Shown: positions 17,310 to 25,531 of the stretch, in pieces
How the letters are laid out: the number at the start of each line of letters is the position of its first letter
How positions within the stretch are numbered: position 1 is the first letter of the stretch
Assembly (NCBI GenBank): GCA_937892655.1
Contig: CALBJC010000126.1
Span: 1 to 48,348 of the forward strand
Reading direction: 5' to 3'
DNA from: an uncultured Clostridia bacterium
GTDB lineage: Bacteria > Bacillota > Clostridia > Oscillospirales > Ruminococcaceae
DNA length: 48,348 nucleotides
Position numbers and translations under genes: made by a program
Notes under the pieces: generated by a model
Database searches by the model: none
What the model was told of the DNA's origin: nothing
What the model saw: the letters and a program-made list of their open reading frames with translations, nothing else

Positions 17310-19631
17310 TTATAGCTTTTTGATTGCCTGTACTGAACAGATGATAAGAGTCCAGATTACGTTGTAGAGTACCGCCAGCGTACAGCTCAGTTCTCCGAGA
17401 GAAGCAAGTACTGCATAAGCTGCACAGATGATAAAGCCTAATATTGTAGCTGTCATCTGAATTGTAAGGCCTAAAGCGCTTGTCTTCTGAATACGTCTTG
17501 TGCCTGTCAAAAGCATTGCAAATGTGCTGAATTTGCCTGAGCATAAAAGCGATGATGAAAGGCGAGGTGTGTATTCTGTCTGCTTTTCGTAATCGCTGTG
17601 ATTTCTGAAAGGTAAAATCTTCAGGCTGTCCTGAGGAATACCGAAGGTTTGTGAAATAAATGAAAGTGAAATCATAGCGTCGATTGAACGCAGAATGATT
17701 GTAATATTGTTTTTAACAAGCTCTGAAAGCCAGCTTTTTACATTGACAGAGGCTGAAGCCTTTACAACAAAGAGCGCTGTTGTAACACCTGAGATTGAAA
17801 GGTAGAGAGGCAAGCCGTTCTTTGCGTATTCATCTTCCTTTGTCTTAGGAGGGATACCGTCGATAGAATGGTTTAGCATAAGCTCTCTTGTACCGAGTAA
17901 AACTCTCTTGTTTTCAATCCAGCCCGAAAGACCTAAGCCATCTTCATAAATGTAGCTTTCAACAGGGTAGAGCATTTCAACCTTGCCTCTGAGCATCTTG
18001 TAGAATGCGCTTGACATAATGCTGTTTGCCTGACAAGCAAGAGATGCCGCTGTGAGAATGCTTTCTTCAATAGATGTTGAAGACATAGGCTTTAAGTTTA
18101 CAAGGTCAATAGTGCCTTCAGGGAATAAGTCTGAAACATCAACTAAAACTGAGTTTGTATCAGCAAATTCATCAACGGCACTGTAGCCTAAGATAACGCC
18201 TGATGACTGCAGATAATTCTTTGAAGCTCTTGAAAGAGGCAGGTTTACAATGAGCATCATGCCGATTGCCGCACCCATTGAAACTGTAAGTGAAAAACCG
18301 CCGAGCGCTGTGAAAAGATAATGCTGAGCCTCAACTAAGTTTTTGCCGAAAATCATTGAAATAATAGCTACCAAAACGCCTGCGCCTAAAACAGCAGGAA
18401 CATAGTATTTACAGAATGAGTCTGACATATCAGCTGAATATGAATTCTTGATAAAGTCTTCAACAAATTCTGTTTTTCTCATTGTAGATAAAACAGGGTA
18501 TTCACCAAGAGCACCCTTTGTAATTCTCTCTGCAGCGTCAGTGTCGTCAACTGCTGTTACTGCATATTTTTCATATTCGCCTGAAACATACTTGAAGTTG
18601 CGTTCAGCTCTGTTTACTATCAGGAGCTTGCCTAAAGTGTTTATCAAAAGTGAAAGTATTGCAACAGGGATAAAGATATGAATTTTGTTTCTCTGTAAAA
18701 GGTCAGTTGATAAAAGCATTGCAGAAGCAGGGATAAGCGTTGCGAGTACCGTGAGGGCGGCTAAGCTGTCGCTGTCTGCTTTTAATGCCATAAGCTTTGA
18801 AAGGCCTGCCGCCATAACTGTATAGCATACAAATGCGGCAAGAAGGCCTAAAATAACATTTACAAAGAGATATACCATAGGCTGATAAACACGGCTTAAA
18901 GCGTCGATTATAGGCCAGCCTAAGTCATTTGCAAATGTAAGGTAGATACTCAGAAATGCAGCAATCGATAAAAAGCAGAGTCTTGTTACTAAGTTGCCCT
19001 TAAGACCGATTATATCAGCTAAAACCTCAGGGGCCTGTTCAAAAGCAACAAAGTCGTGAATTTCCTCGGCATTCTGCTGCTTTACTTCAACTGCAGGCTC
19101 GATATCTTCCTCTTCAGTCTGCAGAACAAATTCGCTTACACGCTTTTTCCTGCGCTCATTTAAAATCTGTTCTTTTTCCTCTTCGGTCGCTTCTTCAACC
19201 AAAGAGATAGTCTGGGTTTTAGGTAAAACCTTACCCTTGATATCAAGCTCGATATCGTCTATCTTCTTGCGCTTTACTTCTGTTGTTACAGGAGCTTCCT
19301 TATTCTCCTTCTTGCGTCTTAAAAGACCTTCGATCAGAGCGGTATTTGAAATAGATCTTTTGACCTTTTTCTGCTTCTGACTTTCTTCTAAAGCCTTCTT
19401 TTCAGCCGCCTGCTCTTCCTTGCTCTTCATTGTGAGCTCAACACCGGGGTCCTTATCCTGCTTGACCTTGTCAAAGCTCATATCCGTAACAATTTCTTCG
19501 GCAACCTCTTCTGCTTCGTCGCCTCTGAGCATTGCCTCGTATTCGAGCAGAGCTTCAGATTTTGCTTTGCGCTGTTTTGACTTATCGCTGTATTCTTTTA
19601 ATATATCGTCTACTGAATAATTGTCTGACAT
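17310..19631 (-). CDS. Degenerate P-type ATPase-like membrane protein, probably catalytically dead
   Basis: 773 residues. The first ~200 are highly charged and cytoplasmic. Membrane pairs then lie at about 215-280 and 290-340, with further helices at 408-470 and 725-765. The order matches P1B-type metal ATPases. SSGVILGYSAVDEFADTNSV (476-495) aligns with the stretch before DKTGT, but the next residues are LVDVSDLFPEG: Asp498 is kept while the KTGT signature is lost. An N-domain-like segment is well preserved (GLGLSGWIENKRVLLGTREL, 565-584). The usual TGDN is replaced by RSIDA (648-652), and I find neither a TGES actuator loop nor GDGxND. It is therefore likely a pseudoenzyme, perhaps a scaffold or nucleotide or metal sensor. 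It is 26 bases downstream of rlmB in the same direction. This reading is by eye and needs a structure or profile check. Confidence 0.62.
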   Translation of the reverse strand: MSDNYSVDDILKEYSDKSKQRKAKSEALLEYEAMLRGDEAEEVAEEIVTDMSFDKVKQDKDPGVELTMKSKEEQAAEKKALEESQKQKKVKRSISNTALIEGLLRRKKENKEAPVTTEVKRKKIDDIELDIKGKVLPKTQTISLVEEATEEEKEQILNERRKKRVSEFVLQTEEEDIEPAVEVKQQNAEEIHDFVAFEQAPEVLADIIGLKGNLVTRLCFLSIAAFLSIYLTFANDLGWPIIDALSRVYQPMVYLFVNVILGLLAAFVCYTVMAAGLSKLMALKADSDSLAALTVLATLIPASAMLLSTDLLQRNKIHIFIPVAILSLLINTLGKLLIVNRAERNFKYVSGEYEKYAVTAVDDTDAAERITKGALGEYPVLSTMRKTEFVEDFIKNSYSADMSDSFCKYYVPAVLGAGVLVAIISMIFGKNLVEAQHYLFTALGGFSLTVSMGAAIGMMLIVNLPLSRASKNYLQSSGVILGYSAVDEFADTNSVLVDVSDLFPEGTIDLVNLKPMSSTSIEESILTAASLACQANSIMSSAFYKMLRGKVEMLYPVESYIYEDGLGLSGWIENKRVLLGTRELMLNHSIDGIPPKTKEDEYAKNGLPLYLSISGVTTALFVVKASASVNVKSWLSELVKNNITIILRSIDAMISLSFISQTFGIPQDSLKILPFRNHSDYEKQTEYTPRLSSSLLCSGKFSTFAMLLTGTRRIQKTSALGLTIQMTATILGFIICAAYAVLASLGELSCTLAVLYNVIWTLIICSVQAIKKL

Positions 19632-19657
19632 TAAAAGTCATCCTCCCTTCAGATTGA

Positions 19658-20497
19658 TTACTTTGTACGCTGTCTTACAGCCTCATACATGAATATGCCC
19701 GCTGCAACTGAAGCGTTTAATGAGGTTATCTTACCAAACATAGGAAGCTTGAGTAAAAAGTCGCATTTGTCCTTTACAAGCTTTCCCATGCCAAAGCCCT
19801 CAGAGCCAATTACAAGAGCGATAGGGCCTGTAAGAGAAACCTTTGTATAGTCTTCACCCGTAGCGTCTGTGCCATAAACCCAGATGCCTTGTTCTTTTAA
19901 CTCATCAAGCGTCTGCGCTATGTTTGAAACGCGCGCTACTGCAAGCCAGCTCGCTGCACCCGCAGAGGTCTTGAAAACTGTATGATTGAGTGAAGCGCTT
20001 CTTCTTTTTGGAATGATAATACCATGCGCGCCTGCAGATTCTGCAGTTCTGATTATAGCGCCTAAATTGTGAGGGTCTTCAATTTCATCGCATACTATGA
20101 TAAACGGATCTTCATTTCTTTCCTTTGCGATACTTAAAATATCCTCAACTGTTTTATATTCAGCACAAGCACCAATTGCGATAACGCCCTGATGCGATGC
20201 ACCCTTTGACATATTTGAAAGCTTTTGTTCTGTAGCATCCTTTACTACGATGTTCTTTTCTCTTGCCATTTTTGTGATAAGAGAAATCGAACCGCCGGCT
20301 TCAGGATTTACTAAAATAGTATCAATCAGCTTGTCAGCCTTTAAAGCTTCGATAACAGGATTTCTGCCGATGATAAGAGATGAAAAACCGTCATCTTCAA
20401 AATCTTCATTGACAGCATTCTCTCTCTGCCTCGGAGGCTTTTTTTGATATTCGCCCTTTCCTGAGCGATTTTTATTGAATCTGTTTTTGTTTTCCAT
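19658..20497 (-). CDS. rlmB: TrmH family rRNA 2'-O-methyltransferase (RlmB type)
   Basis: 279 residues. A basic N-terminal tail (~1-35) precedes the substrate-binding domain beginning LIIGRNPVIEALKA. The SPOUT catalytic domain then shows motif 1 NLGAIIRTAESAGAHGIIIP, motif 2 ALVIGSEGFGM and motif 3 LPMFGKITSLNASVAAGIFM. These are the trefoil-knot motifs of TrmH/RlmB enzymes, which methylate a ribose 2'-OH of 23S rRNA (G2251 in Escherichia coli) using S-adenosylmethionine. Exact target specificity is by family only. The gene leads a two-gene minus-strand operon with the pseudo-ATPase and has a promoter at 20535-20563. Confidence 0.9.
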   Translation of the reverse strand: MENKNRFNKNRSGKGEYQKKPPRQRENAVNEDFEDDGFSSLIIGRNPVIEALKADKLIDTILVNPEAGGSISLITKMAREKNIVVKDATEQKLSNMSKGASHQGVIAIGACAEYKTVEDILSIAKERNEDPFIIVCDEIEDPHNLGAIIRTAESAGAHGIIIPKRRSASLNHTVFKTSAGAASWLAVARVSNIAQTLDELKEQGIWVYGTDATGEDYTKVSLTGPIALVIGSEGFGMGKLVKDKCDFLLKLPMFGKITSLNASVAAGIFMYEAVRQRTK

Positions 20498-20534
20498 CCT
20501 TGTTTTCCTTTACCCCAAAATTGCATTATTATCC

Positions 20535-20563
20535 ATTATAACATATTTATCAGATAAAAACAA
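20535..20563 (-). promoter_or_regulatory. Sigma-A type promoter for rlmB operon
   Basis: Minus strand TTGTTT, 17-base spacer, perfect TATAAT (20535-20540), about 38 bases before the start codon. Confidence 0.68.
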
Positions 20564-20720
20564 CATAATTTTGCATTTTTTAAAAAGCTTTTTGTAAGGC
20601 ACTAAAATACTAAATTTCAAAACTGCATTGAAAAAACAAATCAGATATTGTATAATAAAATCTGATACAAAAAACTTTTTTAAAATAAATTATTTTTTAA
20701 TGCAACAATCTTCACTTTTT

Positions 20721-20749
20721 TTGACACTATATGTATAACAGGTCATAAG
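20721..20749 (+). promoter_or_regulatory. Promoter candidate for sigma factor gene at 20788
   Basis: Perfect TTGACA (20721-20726), 17-base spacer, CATAAG (20744-20749). The -10 is weak, so an alternative is a TGCAAC-initiated ECF-like site beginning at 20701. Confidence 0.45.
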
Positions 20750-20787
20750 AAAGGTAGGTGTTGCTCGAAAAAACGGGGTGAAAAACA

Positions 20788-21312
20788 ATGAAAACCGAAT
20801 TTGATGAGCTGGTTAAAAGAGCTAAAAAGGGCGACAGCGAAGCCTTTTCAAAGCTTTATGCCCAGATCTACAAGGAGCTTTATTATTATGCTCTTTGTAA
20901 CCTCGATAATTCGTATGACGCTGCCGATGCTGTAAGCGATGCGGTAGTTGATGCGTACACAGGCATTAAGAATTTAAAAGATATAAATGCCTTTAAAGCG
21001 TGGATGTATAAAATACTGACTGCCAAGATAAAGAGAAAGCAGGCGCAGTACATAAAAGAAAGAGAAAATACAGTAGCGCTTGATGAAAGCTATGCAGAAC
21101 ATGAAAAGAAAGAAAACAAGTATATCGGAGTAGAAATCTTACAACAACTCGATCTGTTGAATGAGCAGGAAAGAATGTGCTTTTCGCTCAATGTTTTAGA
21201 GGGATATACCTCAGAAGAAATTTCAAAGCTGACAGGGATAAAGCCTGCAACTGTGCGCAGCTCTCTTTCAAGAGGACGGCAAAAGCTTAGGGAGAGCTTA
21301 AGTGAGCAGTAA
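20788..21312 (+). CDS. RNA polymerase sigma factor, ECF type
   Basis: 174 residues. Region 2 at about 10-85 starts VKRAKKGDSEAFSKLYAQIY and includes FKAWMYKILTAKIKRKQAQY, the -10 reading helix. Region 4 at about 115-172 reads LNEQERMCFSLNVLEGYTSE and then IKPATVRSSLSRGRQKLRESL, a helix-turn-helix. The gene is followed after a short gap by a membrane protein with a beta-propeller domain, the presumed partner. It is more divergent in region 2 from the sigma factor at 2996 than that one is from typical ECF proteins, so the copies are not recent duplicates. Regulon unknown. Confidence 0.92.
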   Translation: MKTEFDELVKRAKKGDSEAFSKLYAQIYKELYYYALCNLDNSYDAADAVSDAVVDAYTGIKNLKDINAFKAWMYKILTAKIKRKQAQYIKERENTVALDESYAEHEKKENKYIGVEILQQLDLLNEQERMCFSLNVLEGYTSEEISKLTGIKPATVRSSLSRGRQKLRESLSEQ

Positions 21313-21335
21313 GGCGTATGAAGGGAGGTCAGACC

Positions 21336-23117
21336 ATGAGTAACAATAAAGAACAGAATATTTTTCAGGAGCTTTTTTCAGAGATAGAAATTCCTGACAG
21401 ACTCTCTCCTGAAAATATTGCAAAAATGCTTGATGAAAAATTCGGCAATCAAACAAATACTGCTGTTACACCATCTGAAACGATCGGCATAATTTCAGAT
21501 GATGATTATGAAAGCGCAGTTATAAATTCAGAAAATGATGATGCGCAGGAAATTGAAGCGTTGCAAAAACGTGAAAAGATAGGCATCAAAACAACGCCTA
21601 CTGCGGTTATTGCAAGAATAACAATAACCGTTGCAGCGTGCCTAGTGCTTGTAGTAGGGCTTATATTGTTCAATAACAACAATATGTCGCTTAAAACCGC
21701 AGGTGCAGCGGGCGCTAAGAATTATGATGAGGTTTACAGCGCTGTAATGCAGGCGGGTAGTGCTGGCGCGTTATCACAGAACATAAACACAGATTATATC
21801 GGCTACAATGTTGATAAAAATGCTGTCAACAAACCAAACAATACAGCTGTTGCTGTAAATGATAAGCTTTGGTTTATAAGCGGCGATAAGCTGTTTATTG
21901 ACGCTGGCGGAAATAACGAGAATGTAGTAGTATCAGGCGGCGAGTATAAAGAGATAATCGCTGATGATAAAAATGTATATGTAATCTCAGAAGAAAAATC
22001 AACTCTTCTTGCAACCGCCACAATAAACGGTGAAGAAAATACAGCTGATGTTACAGAGTATGTAACAAGGGTTGATATATATTCATCGGCAGATGACTGC
22101 AAGTCATTTACACAAAGCGGTAGATTTATAAAGGCAGTTTCAGCAAATGAAGGTATAATGCTCACGACCGCATTTTGTGATGAAAGTCCTTATCCGCTGA
22201 AAAGTGCAGGTGAAAAGGACAGATACATTCCAAAAATCAGCATTGATGATGAAGAAAAATTCCTTGAAGCGTCAGAGATCATTCTGTCTGATAATGCTCA
22301 GGATAAGTCCTATGGTATTGTAACCTATCTGTCAAGAGATGATGCTTTATCGTATAATACCCTTGCGATTTTAGGCCATAGCAGAAACTTATACACAGAT
22401 GAAAATACCGTAGCGTTTGCAAATAATGACTCAAAGAGCATTATTGCTGTAAAACTATCTCAGGCTGGAGGTCTTGCATATTCTGCAGTTTTGGCAGATT
22501 CAAGGGCAATGAGCGTTACTGAAAATGATGATAACAAGCTCGTGGTGCTGACCGATGATTTACGCCTTTACTATGAAGCTCAGAGCAGTAATGTAAAGCT
22601 CAATACTACAGCTGATGCTGCAAATATTATCAGTTATAATGGGAAGCTGTATGTAACCGATGAAAACAAGGCGTATGAGGTTACATCAGATACGCTTACA
22701 GAAGTAAGCTCATCAGTTTTTTCACAGAAAATCTCAGATGATTTTTACATCAGCTTTTCAAATAACCCTTTTGAAGCTGCAGTTTCTGACAGCGAGGCTG
22801 TAAAATCAGTTATCACACATAATTATGAAGATGTAAAGAGCAGTATTTTTGATAACCCTTCTGCACTGCTTACAGATGGTATGTATGCATATTATCCGTT
22901 TGAATACTGGAATGGTATCGAGTATGTATATGCTTATGCAAAGCTTGATAATAGCGGCAAAATCATCTCGATTCTGTCAGTATCAGATACTGGTCTGTCA
23001 GGCAGATTTACAGATGGATTTATCGCAGGTAACAAGCTCTATGCAGTGTCCGCAAAGGGCGTTACTATCGCAGATACTTCTTCAATGACAGCTTCACAGC
23101 GCTTTATCGTATCATAA
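21336..23117 (+). CDS. Membrane-anchored beta-propeller domain protein, probable ECF sigma partner
   Basis: 593 residues from the ATG at 21336, which follows GGGAGG; the ATG at 21318 lies before that site and is rejected. The cytoplasmic N-terminus (~1-90) has IPDRLSPENIAKML, a short motif I associate with Clostridial proteins of this class. One membrane helix (~91-112) follows. The ectodomain has repeated blades of about 50-60 residues (for example NDKLWFISGDKLFIDAGG and DDKNVYVISEEKSTLLATA) and FTQSGRFIKAVSANEGIMLT, typical of the PF09826 secreted beta-propeller family. The sigma gene upstream and the single-pass topology suggest anti-sigma function with a propeller sensor. Ligand unknown. 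Confidence 0.78.
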   Translation: MSNNKEQNIFQELFSEIEIPDRLSPENIAKMLDEKFGNQTNTAVTPSETIGIISDDDYESAVINSENDDAQEIEALQKREKIGIKTTPTAVIARITITVAACLVLVVGLILFNNNNMSLKTAGAAGAKNYDEVYSAVMQAGSAGALSQNINTDYIGYNVDKNAVNKPNNTAVAVNDKLWFISGDKLFIDAGGNNENVVVSGGEYKEIIADDKNVYVISEEKSTLLATATINGEENTADVTEYVTRVDIYSSADDCKSFTQSGRFIKAVSANEGIMLTTAFCDESPYPLKSAGEKDRYIPKISIDDEEKFLEASEIILSDNAQDKSYGIVTYLSRDDALSYNTLAILGHSRNLYTDENTVAFANNDSKSIIAVKLSQAGGLAYSAVLADSRAMSVTENDDNKLVVLTDDLRLYYEAQSSNVKLNTTADAANIISYNGKLYVTDENKAYEVTSDTLTEVSSSVFSQKISDDFYISFSNNPFEAAVSDSEAVKSVITHNYEDVKSSIFDNPSALLTDGMYAYYPFEYWNGIEYVYAYAKLDNSGKIISILSVSDTGLSGRFTDGFIAGNKLYAVSAKGVTIADTSSMTASQRFIVS

Positions 23118-23124
23118 AATTCCC

Positions 23125-23157
23125 AAAAAAGCCCGGGTAAAAACTCGGGCTTTTTTT
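23125..23157 (+). terminator. Rho-independent terminator
   Basis: Stem AAAAAAGCCCGGGT / ACTCGGGCTTTTTT (one G-T pair) with an AAAA loop and T-run. It separates two adjacent sigma/partner modules. Confidence 0.92.
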
Positions 23158-23166
23158 ATATTAAAA

Positions 23167-23193
23167 TGTCCAAAATCTGCATTTTCATTCGTA
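23167..23193 (+). promoter_or_regulatory. ECF-type promoter candidate
   Basis: TGTCCA (23167-23172), 17 bases, CGTA (23190-23193). Aligned without gaps, it shares ATGT, AAAT and TTTCATT with the region before the sigma gene at 2996. Confidence 0.42.
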
Positions 23194-23215
23194 ATAATGT
23201 CTGAGGGGGGATTAT

Positions 23216-23740
23216 ATGCTTTGTATCAATATGTCATTTGGCGATATTGAAGATGAAAACATCTTTGAGCGCCTCTATTATAAATACAGAAATCTTATGT
23301 ATACTGTAGCGTTTGATATTCTGCATAATACCTCGGATGCCGAGGATGCAGTTTCTGAGGCTTTTTTAAGGATTGCGAAAAACTTTTCTCTTATTGATAA
23401 AAGGATATGTCCAAAAACTGCCAATCAGTTCGTAATAATTGTCAGAAATGTTTCTATAGATATGTATCGCAAGAACAAAAGAGAATCTCAGCAGAGGGAT
23501 GCTGTCCGAGAGGTCAGCTACTCAGATTTTGAAGGCTTTGAATGCGGCGGAATAATGAGCGCTATAAATTCCTTACCGCAGGCTACCCGCGATACGCTTT
23601 ATTTAAACTGCATATACGGCTTTTCCCCTGAAGAAATATCAAAGCTTTTAGGTGCAAAGCCCGATGCGATTTACAAGCGTTTGCAAAGAGCAAAAGCAAA
23701 GCTTTGGGAAATTCTGAAGGAGGAAAAACAAAGTGAATAA
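23216..23740 (+). CDS. RNA polymerase sigma factor, ECF type
   Basis: 174 residues from an ATG behind GAGGGGGG. Region 2 spans about 15-85: FERLYYKYRNLMYTVAFDIL, AEDAVSEAFLRIAKNF and VIIVRNVSIDMYRKNKRE. Region 4 spans about 118-170: LPQATRDTLYLNCIYGFSPE, then a helix-turn-helix ending DAIYKRLQRAKAKLW. The stop overlaps the next start by eight bases, so the sigma factor and its membrane partner are co-translated. The promoter candidate at 23167 is ECF-like. This is the third sigma factor of this kind in 21 kb. Confidence 0.92.
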   Translation: MLCINMSFGDIEDENIFERLYYKYRNLMYTVAFDILHNTSDAEDAVSEAFLRIAKNFSLIDKRICPKTANQFVIIVRNVSIDMYRKNKRESQQRDAVREVSYSDFEGFECGGIMSAINSLPQATRDTLYLNCIYGFSPEEISKLLGAKPDAIYKRLQRAKAKLWEILKEEKQSE

Positions 23741-24602
23741 TTTTGATAAGGCACTTATGGCCTGTTTTGACTCTGAGTATGAAAAGCTCGAGAATTTACC
23801 TCTGTCTGACAATGATTTTACGGAGGAATTTGAAATGAAAATGCAAAAGCTCATCAAACTGCAGAAAAGTCCGTTTTTCAAGCTCGCAACAGTAAATTTA
23901 AAAAGAGTTGCATCATTTGCAATTATCTCAGCAGTTGCTGCTGCTACAACCTTTACAGTAGCTGCAGCCGCTACAGGCAACTTTGATGAAATGGTTATAG
24001 AGCCTATTTCACAGGGCGTTGAAGCTATAGTTGACAAAACCGAAACTATCAGTCAGAAGGTTGTAGAAAGCCTCAAGGGCTTTACGATCTTTTCAGAAGA
24101 AAGAAAAGAAATCTCAGTTGCAGAGCCTGAAATCGAGGGCGAAGAACCAACAGTTACAGAAGAAGTTATAACCGATGAAATCGTAGTTGACGCTGTTGAC
24201 CCTGAAAACTCACCTCAGACCTTAGAGGTTATCTATGCACCTACTGCTATCCCTGAAGGCTACAATCTCATAGAGGACATGCTTGATGATGAAGAAAACG
24301 GCTGGTCAGTATGCGAACCTGAAAATGGCTTCTGCTTTGCTCATTATGAAAATGAAGAGAAAGGCGATTTGTTATACTTTGCTCAGTATACAAAGGCGTG
24401 CTACCAGGATGTTGACACATTCGGTGAATGCGAAATAAGCGGTTATACCGATTCAGAGGGCAGAGAGTTTTTAGTAGCTAATTGGGATACAGGCTACAAG
24501 GCTGTTTTATACGATAACGGTGAATACATTCTCCATTGTAACAGCGGCGCTCTTACAGTTGATGAAATCATAAATATCATTGTAACAGCAAAAGCTGAAT
24601 AA
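23733..24602 (+). CDS. DUF4367 membrane protein, probable anti-sigma factor
   Basis: 289 residues with a GTG start behind AAGGAGG, overlapping the sigma gene. The cytoplasmic part (~1-52) contains the acidic ENLPLSDNDFTEEFEMKMQK. One membrane helix follows (~53-77, rich in Ala and Thr), then an acidic Glu/Val/Thr linker (~125-165). The C-terminal domain (~165-289) opens with IYAPTAIPEGYNLIEDML and includes FCFAHYENEEKGDLLYFAQY, matching DUF4367. Proteins of this layout next to ECF sigma factors are usually annotated as anti-sigma factors; no direct function is known to me for the domain. Closed by a strong terminator. Confidence 0.82.
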   Translation: MNNFDKALMACFDSEYEKLENLPLSDNDFTEEFEMKMQKLIKLQKSPFFKLATVNLKRVASFAIISAVAAATTFTVAAAATGNFDEMVIEPISQGVEAIVDKTETISQKVVESLKGFTIFSEERKEISVAEPEIEGEEPTVTEEVITDEIVVDAVDPENSPQTLEVIYAPTAIPEGYNLIEDMLDDEENGWSVCEPENGFCFAHYENEEKGDLLYFAQYTKACYQDVDTFGECEISGYTDSEGREFLVANWDTGYKAVLYDNGEYILHCNSGALTVDEIINIIVTAKAE

Positions 24603-24626
24603 ACTGAATAGACCAAAAGAAAACAA

Positions 24627-24656
24627 AACAACGCCGATCTACTCGGCGTTGTTTCT
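24627..24656. terminator. Bidirectional terminator overlapping the end of the glycosylase gene
   Basis: Stem AACAACGCCGA / TCGGCGTTGTT with loop TCTAC. The stop codon of the minus-strand glycosylase gene (24639-24641) lies in the loop, so its last four codons form one arm. Confidence 0.85.
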
Positions 24657-25445
24657 TATGTAATGAAATAAATATTGTTGTGCAATACCCTGAGTACCCA
24701 AAATGCATTGCGGCAACCCCTGCGGATAATACTCAGCCATCGCTCTTTTTATCCATACATCCTTTGGAAAAGCTTCAATCTTATACATACCAAAAAGTAA
24801 AACGCAGTCTGCAACCTTAGGACCTACTCCCTTGATTTTCTGAAGTTCCAAGGACGCTGTATCATAATCAAGCGCCTTTATCTTTTCAAGGTCAATCTCG
24901 CCTGATAAAACCTTTCTTGCAGCATCAATAACATACTTTGCCCTGAAACCTGAGCGTAAAAACTCAAGGTCCTCAACCTCACAAGCGGCTAGATCTTCTG
25001 CTGTCGGAAACCCGCCGTAATGCTCACAAAGCCTTTTTATTATACCCTTTATTCTCTTAATGTTATTGTTCTGCGAAAAGATGAATGAAATGAGCGCTTC
25101 AAAGCTATCCTGCTTTAAAATTCTTATCCCCTGCGCATAAGAGCAGGCCTTTTTCATCATCTCATCCTCGCAGTATCTGTTTTTCAAAGCTGCATAATCA
25201 GTATACAAATCAAAATATTCAACCCATATATTCAGAAACTCATCTTCACTTATATTGTGAAAAATAAACTCGTTGCCGTTTTGTGAAACCTTAAGAGGAA
25301 AGTTTAAATACGCTCCCTCAAAAGTATTCTCATCAGTTTTCTCCCAGCGAAAAGCCTGACCGCAGTCAAGAGTCTGCTCTAAATCAAGGTCGGATTCATA
25401 AAGCTTTATACCGCCGGCTATTACATCGTATTTCAAAACTTTCAA
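24639..25445 (-). CDS. ogg: 8-oxoguanine DNA glycosylase/AP lyase (OGG1 family)
   Basis: 268 residues. The N-terminal OGG domain starts near DLEQTLDCGQAFRWEK. A helix-hairpin-helix region follows with FIFSQNNNIKRIKGIIKRLC and GVGPKVADCVLLFG, where Lys210 is the Schiff-base lysine and the sequence after it (FPKDVWIKR) carries the conserved Asp229. The enzyme removes oxidised guanine paired with cytosine and nicks the abasic site in base-excision repair. The start is a TTG behind GTAGGTG; no better in-frame start exists upstream. It is isolated from neighbouring operons, convergent with the DUF4367 gene and divergent from the DUF6062 gene. Confidence 0.9.
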   Translation of the reverse strand: MKVLKYDVIAGGIKLYESDLDLEQTLDCGQAFRWEKTDENTFEGAYLNFPLKVSQNGNEFIFHNISEDEFLNIWVEYFDLYTDYAALKNRYCEDEMMKKACSYAQGIRILKQDSFEALISFIFSQNNNIKRIKGIIKRLCEHYGGFPTAEDLAACEVEDLEFLRSGFRAKYVIDAARKVLSGEIDLEKIKALDYDTASLELQKIKGVGPKVADCVLLFGMYKIEAFPKDVWIKRAMAEYYPQGLPQCILGTQGIAQQYLFHYIRNNAE

Positions 25446-25531
25446 GTTTTACACCTACTTGCATTTTTTCTATAAATCTATTATACTTAATGTAACAGTT
25501 TTTTTCAATAATAAATTTAAGGAGAATTTCA

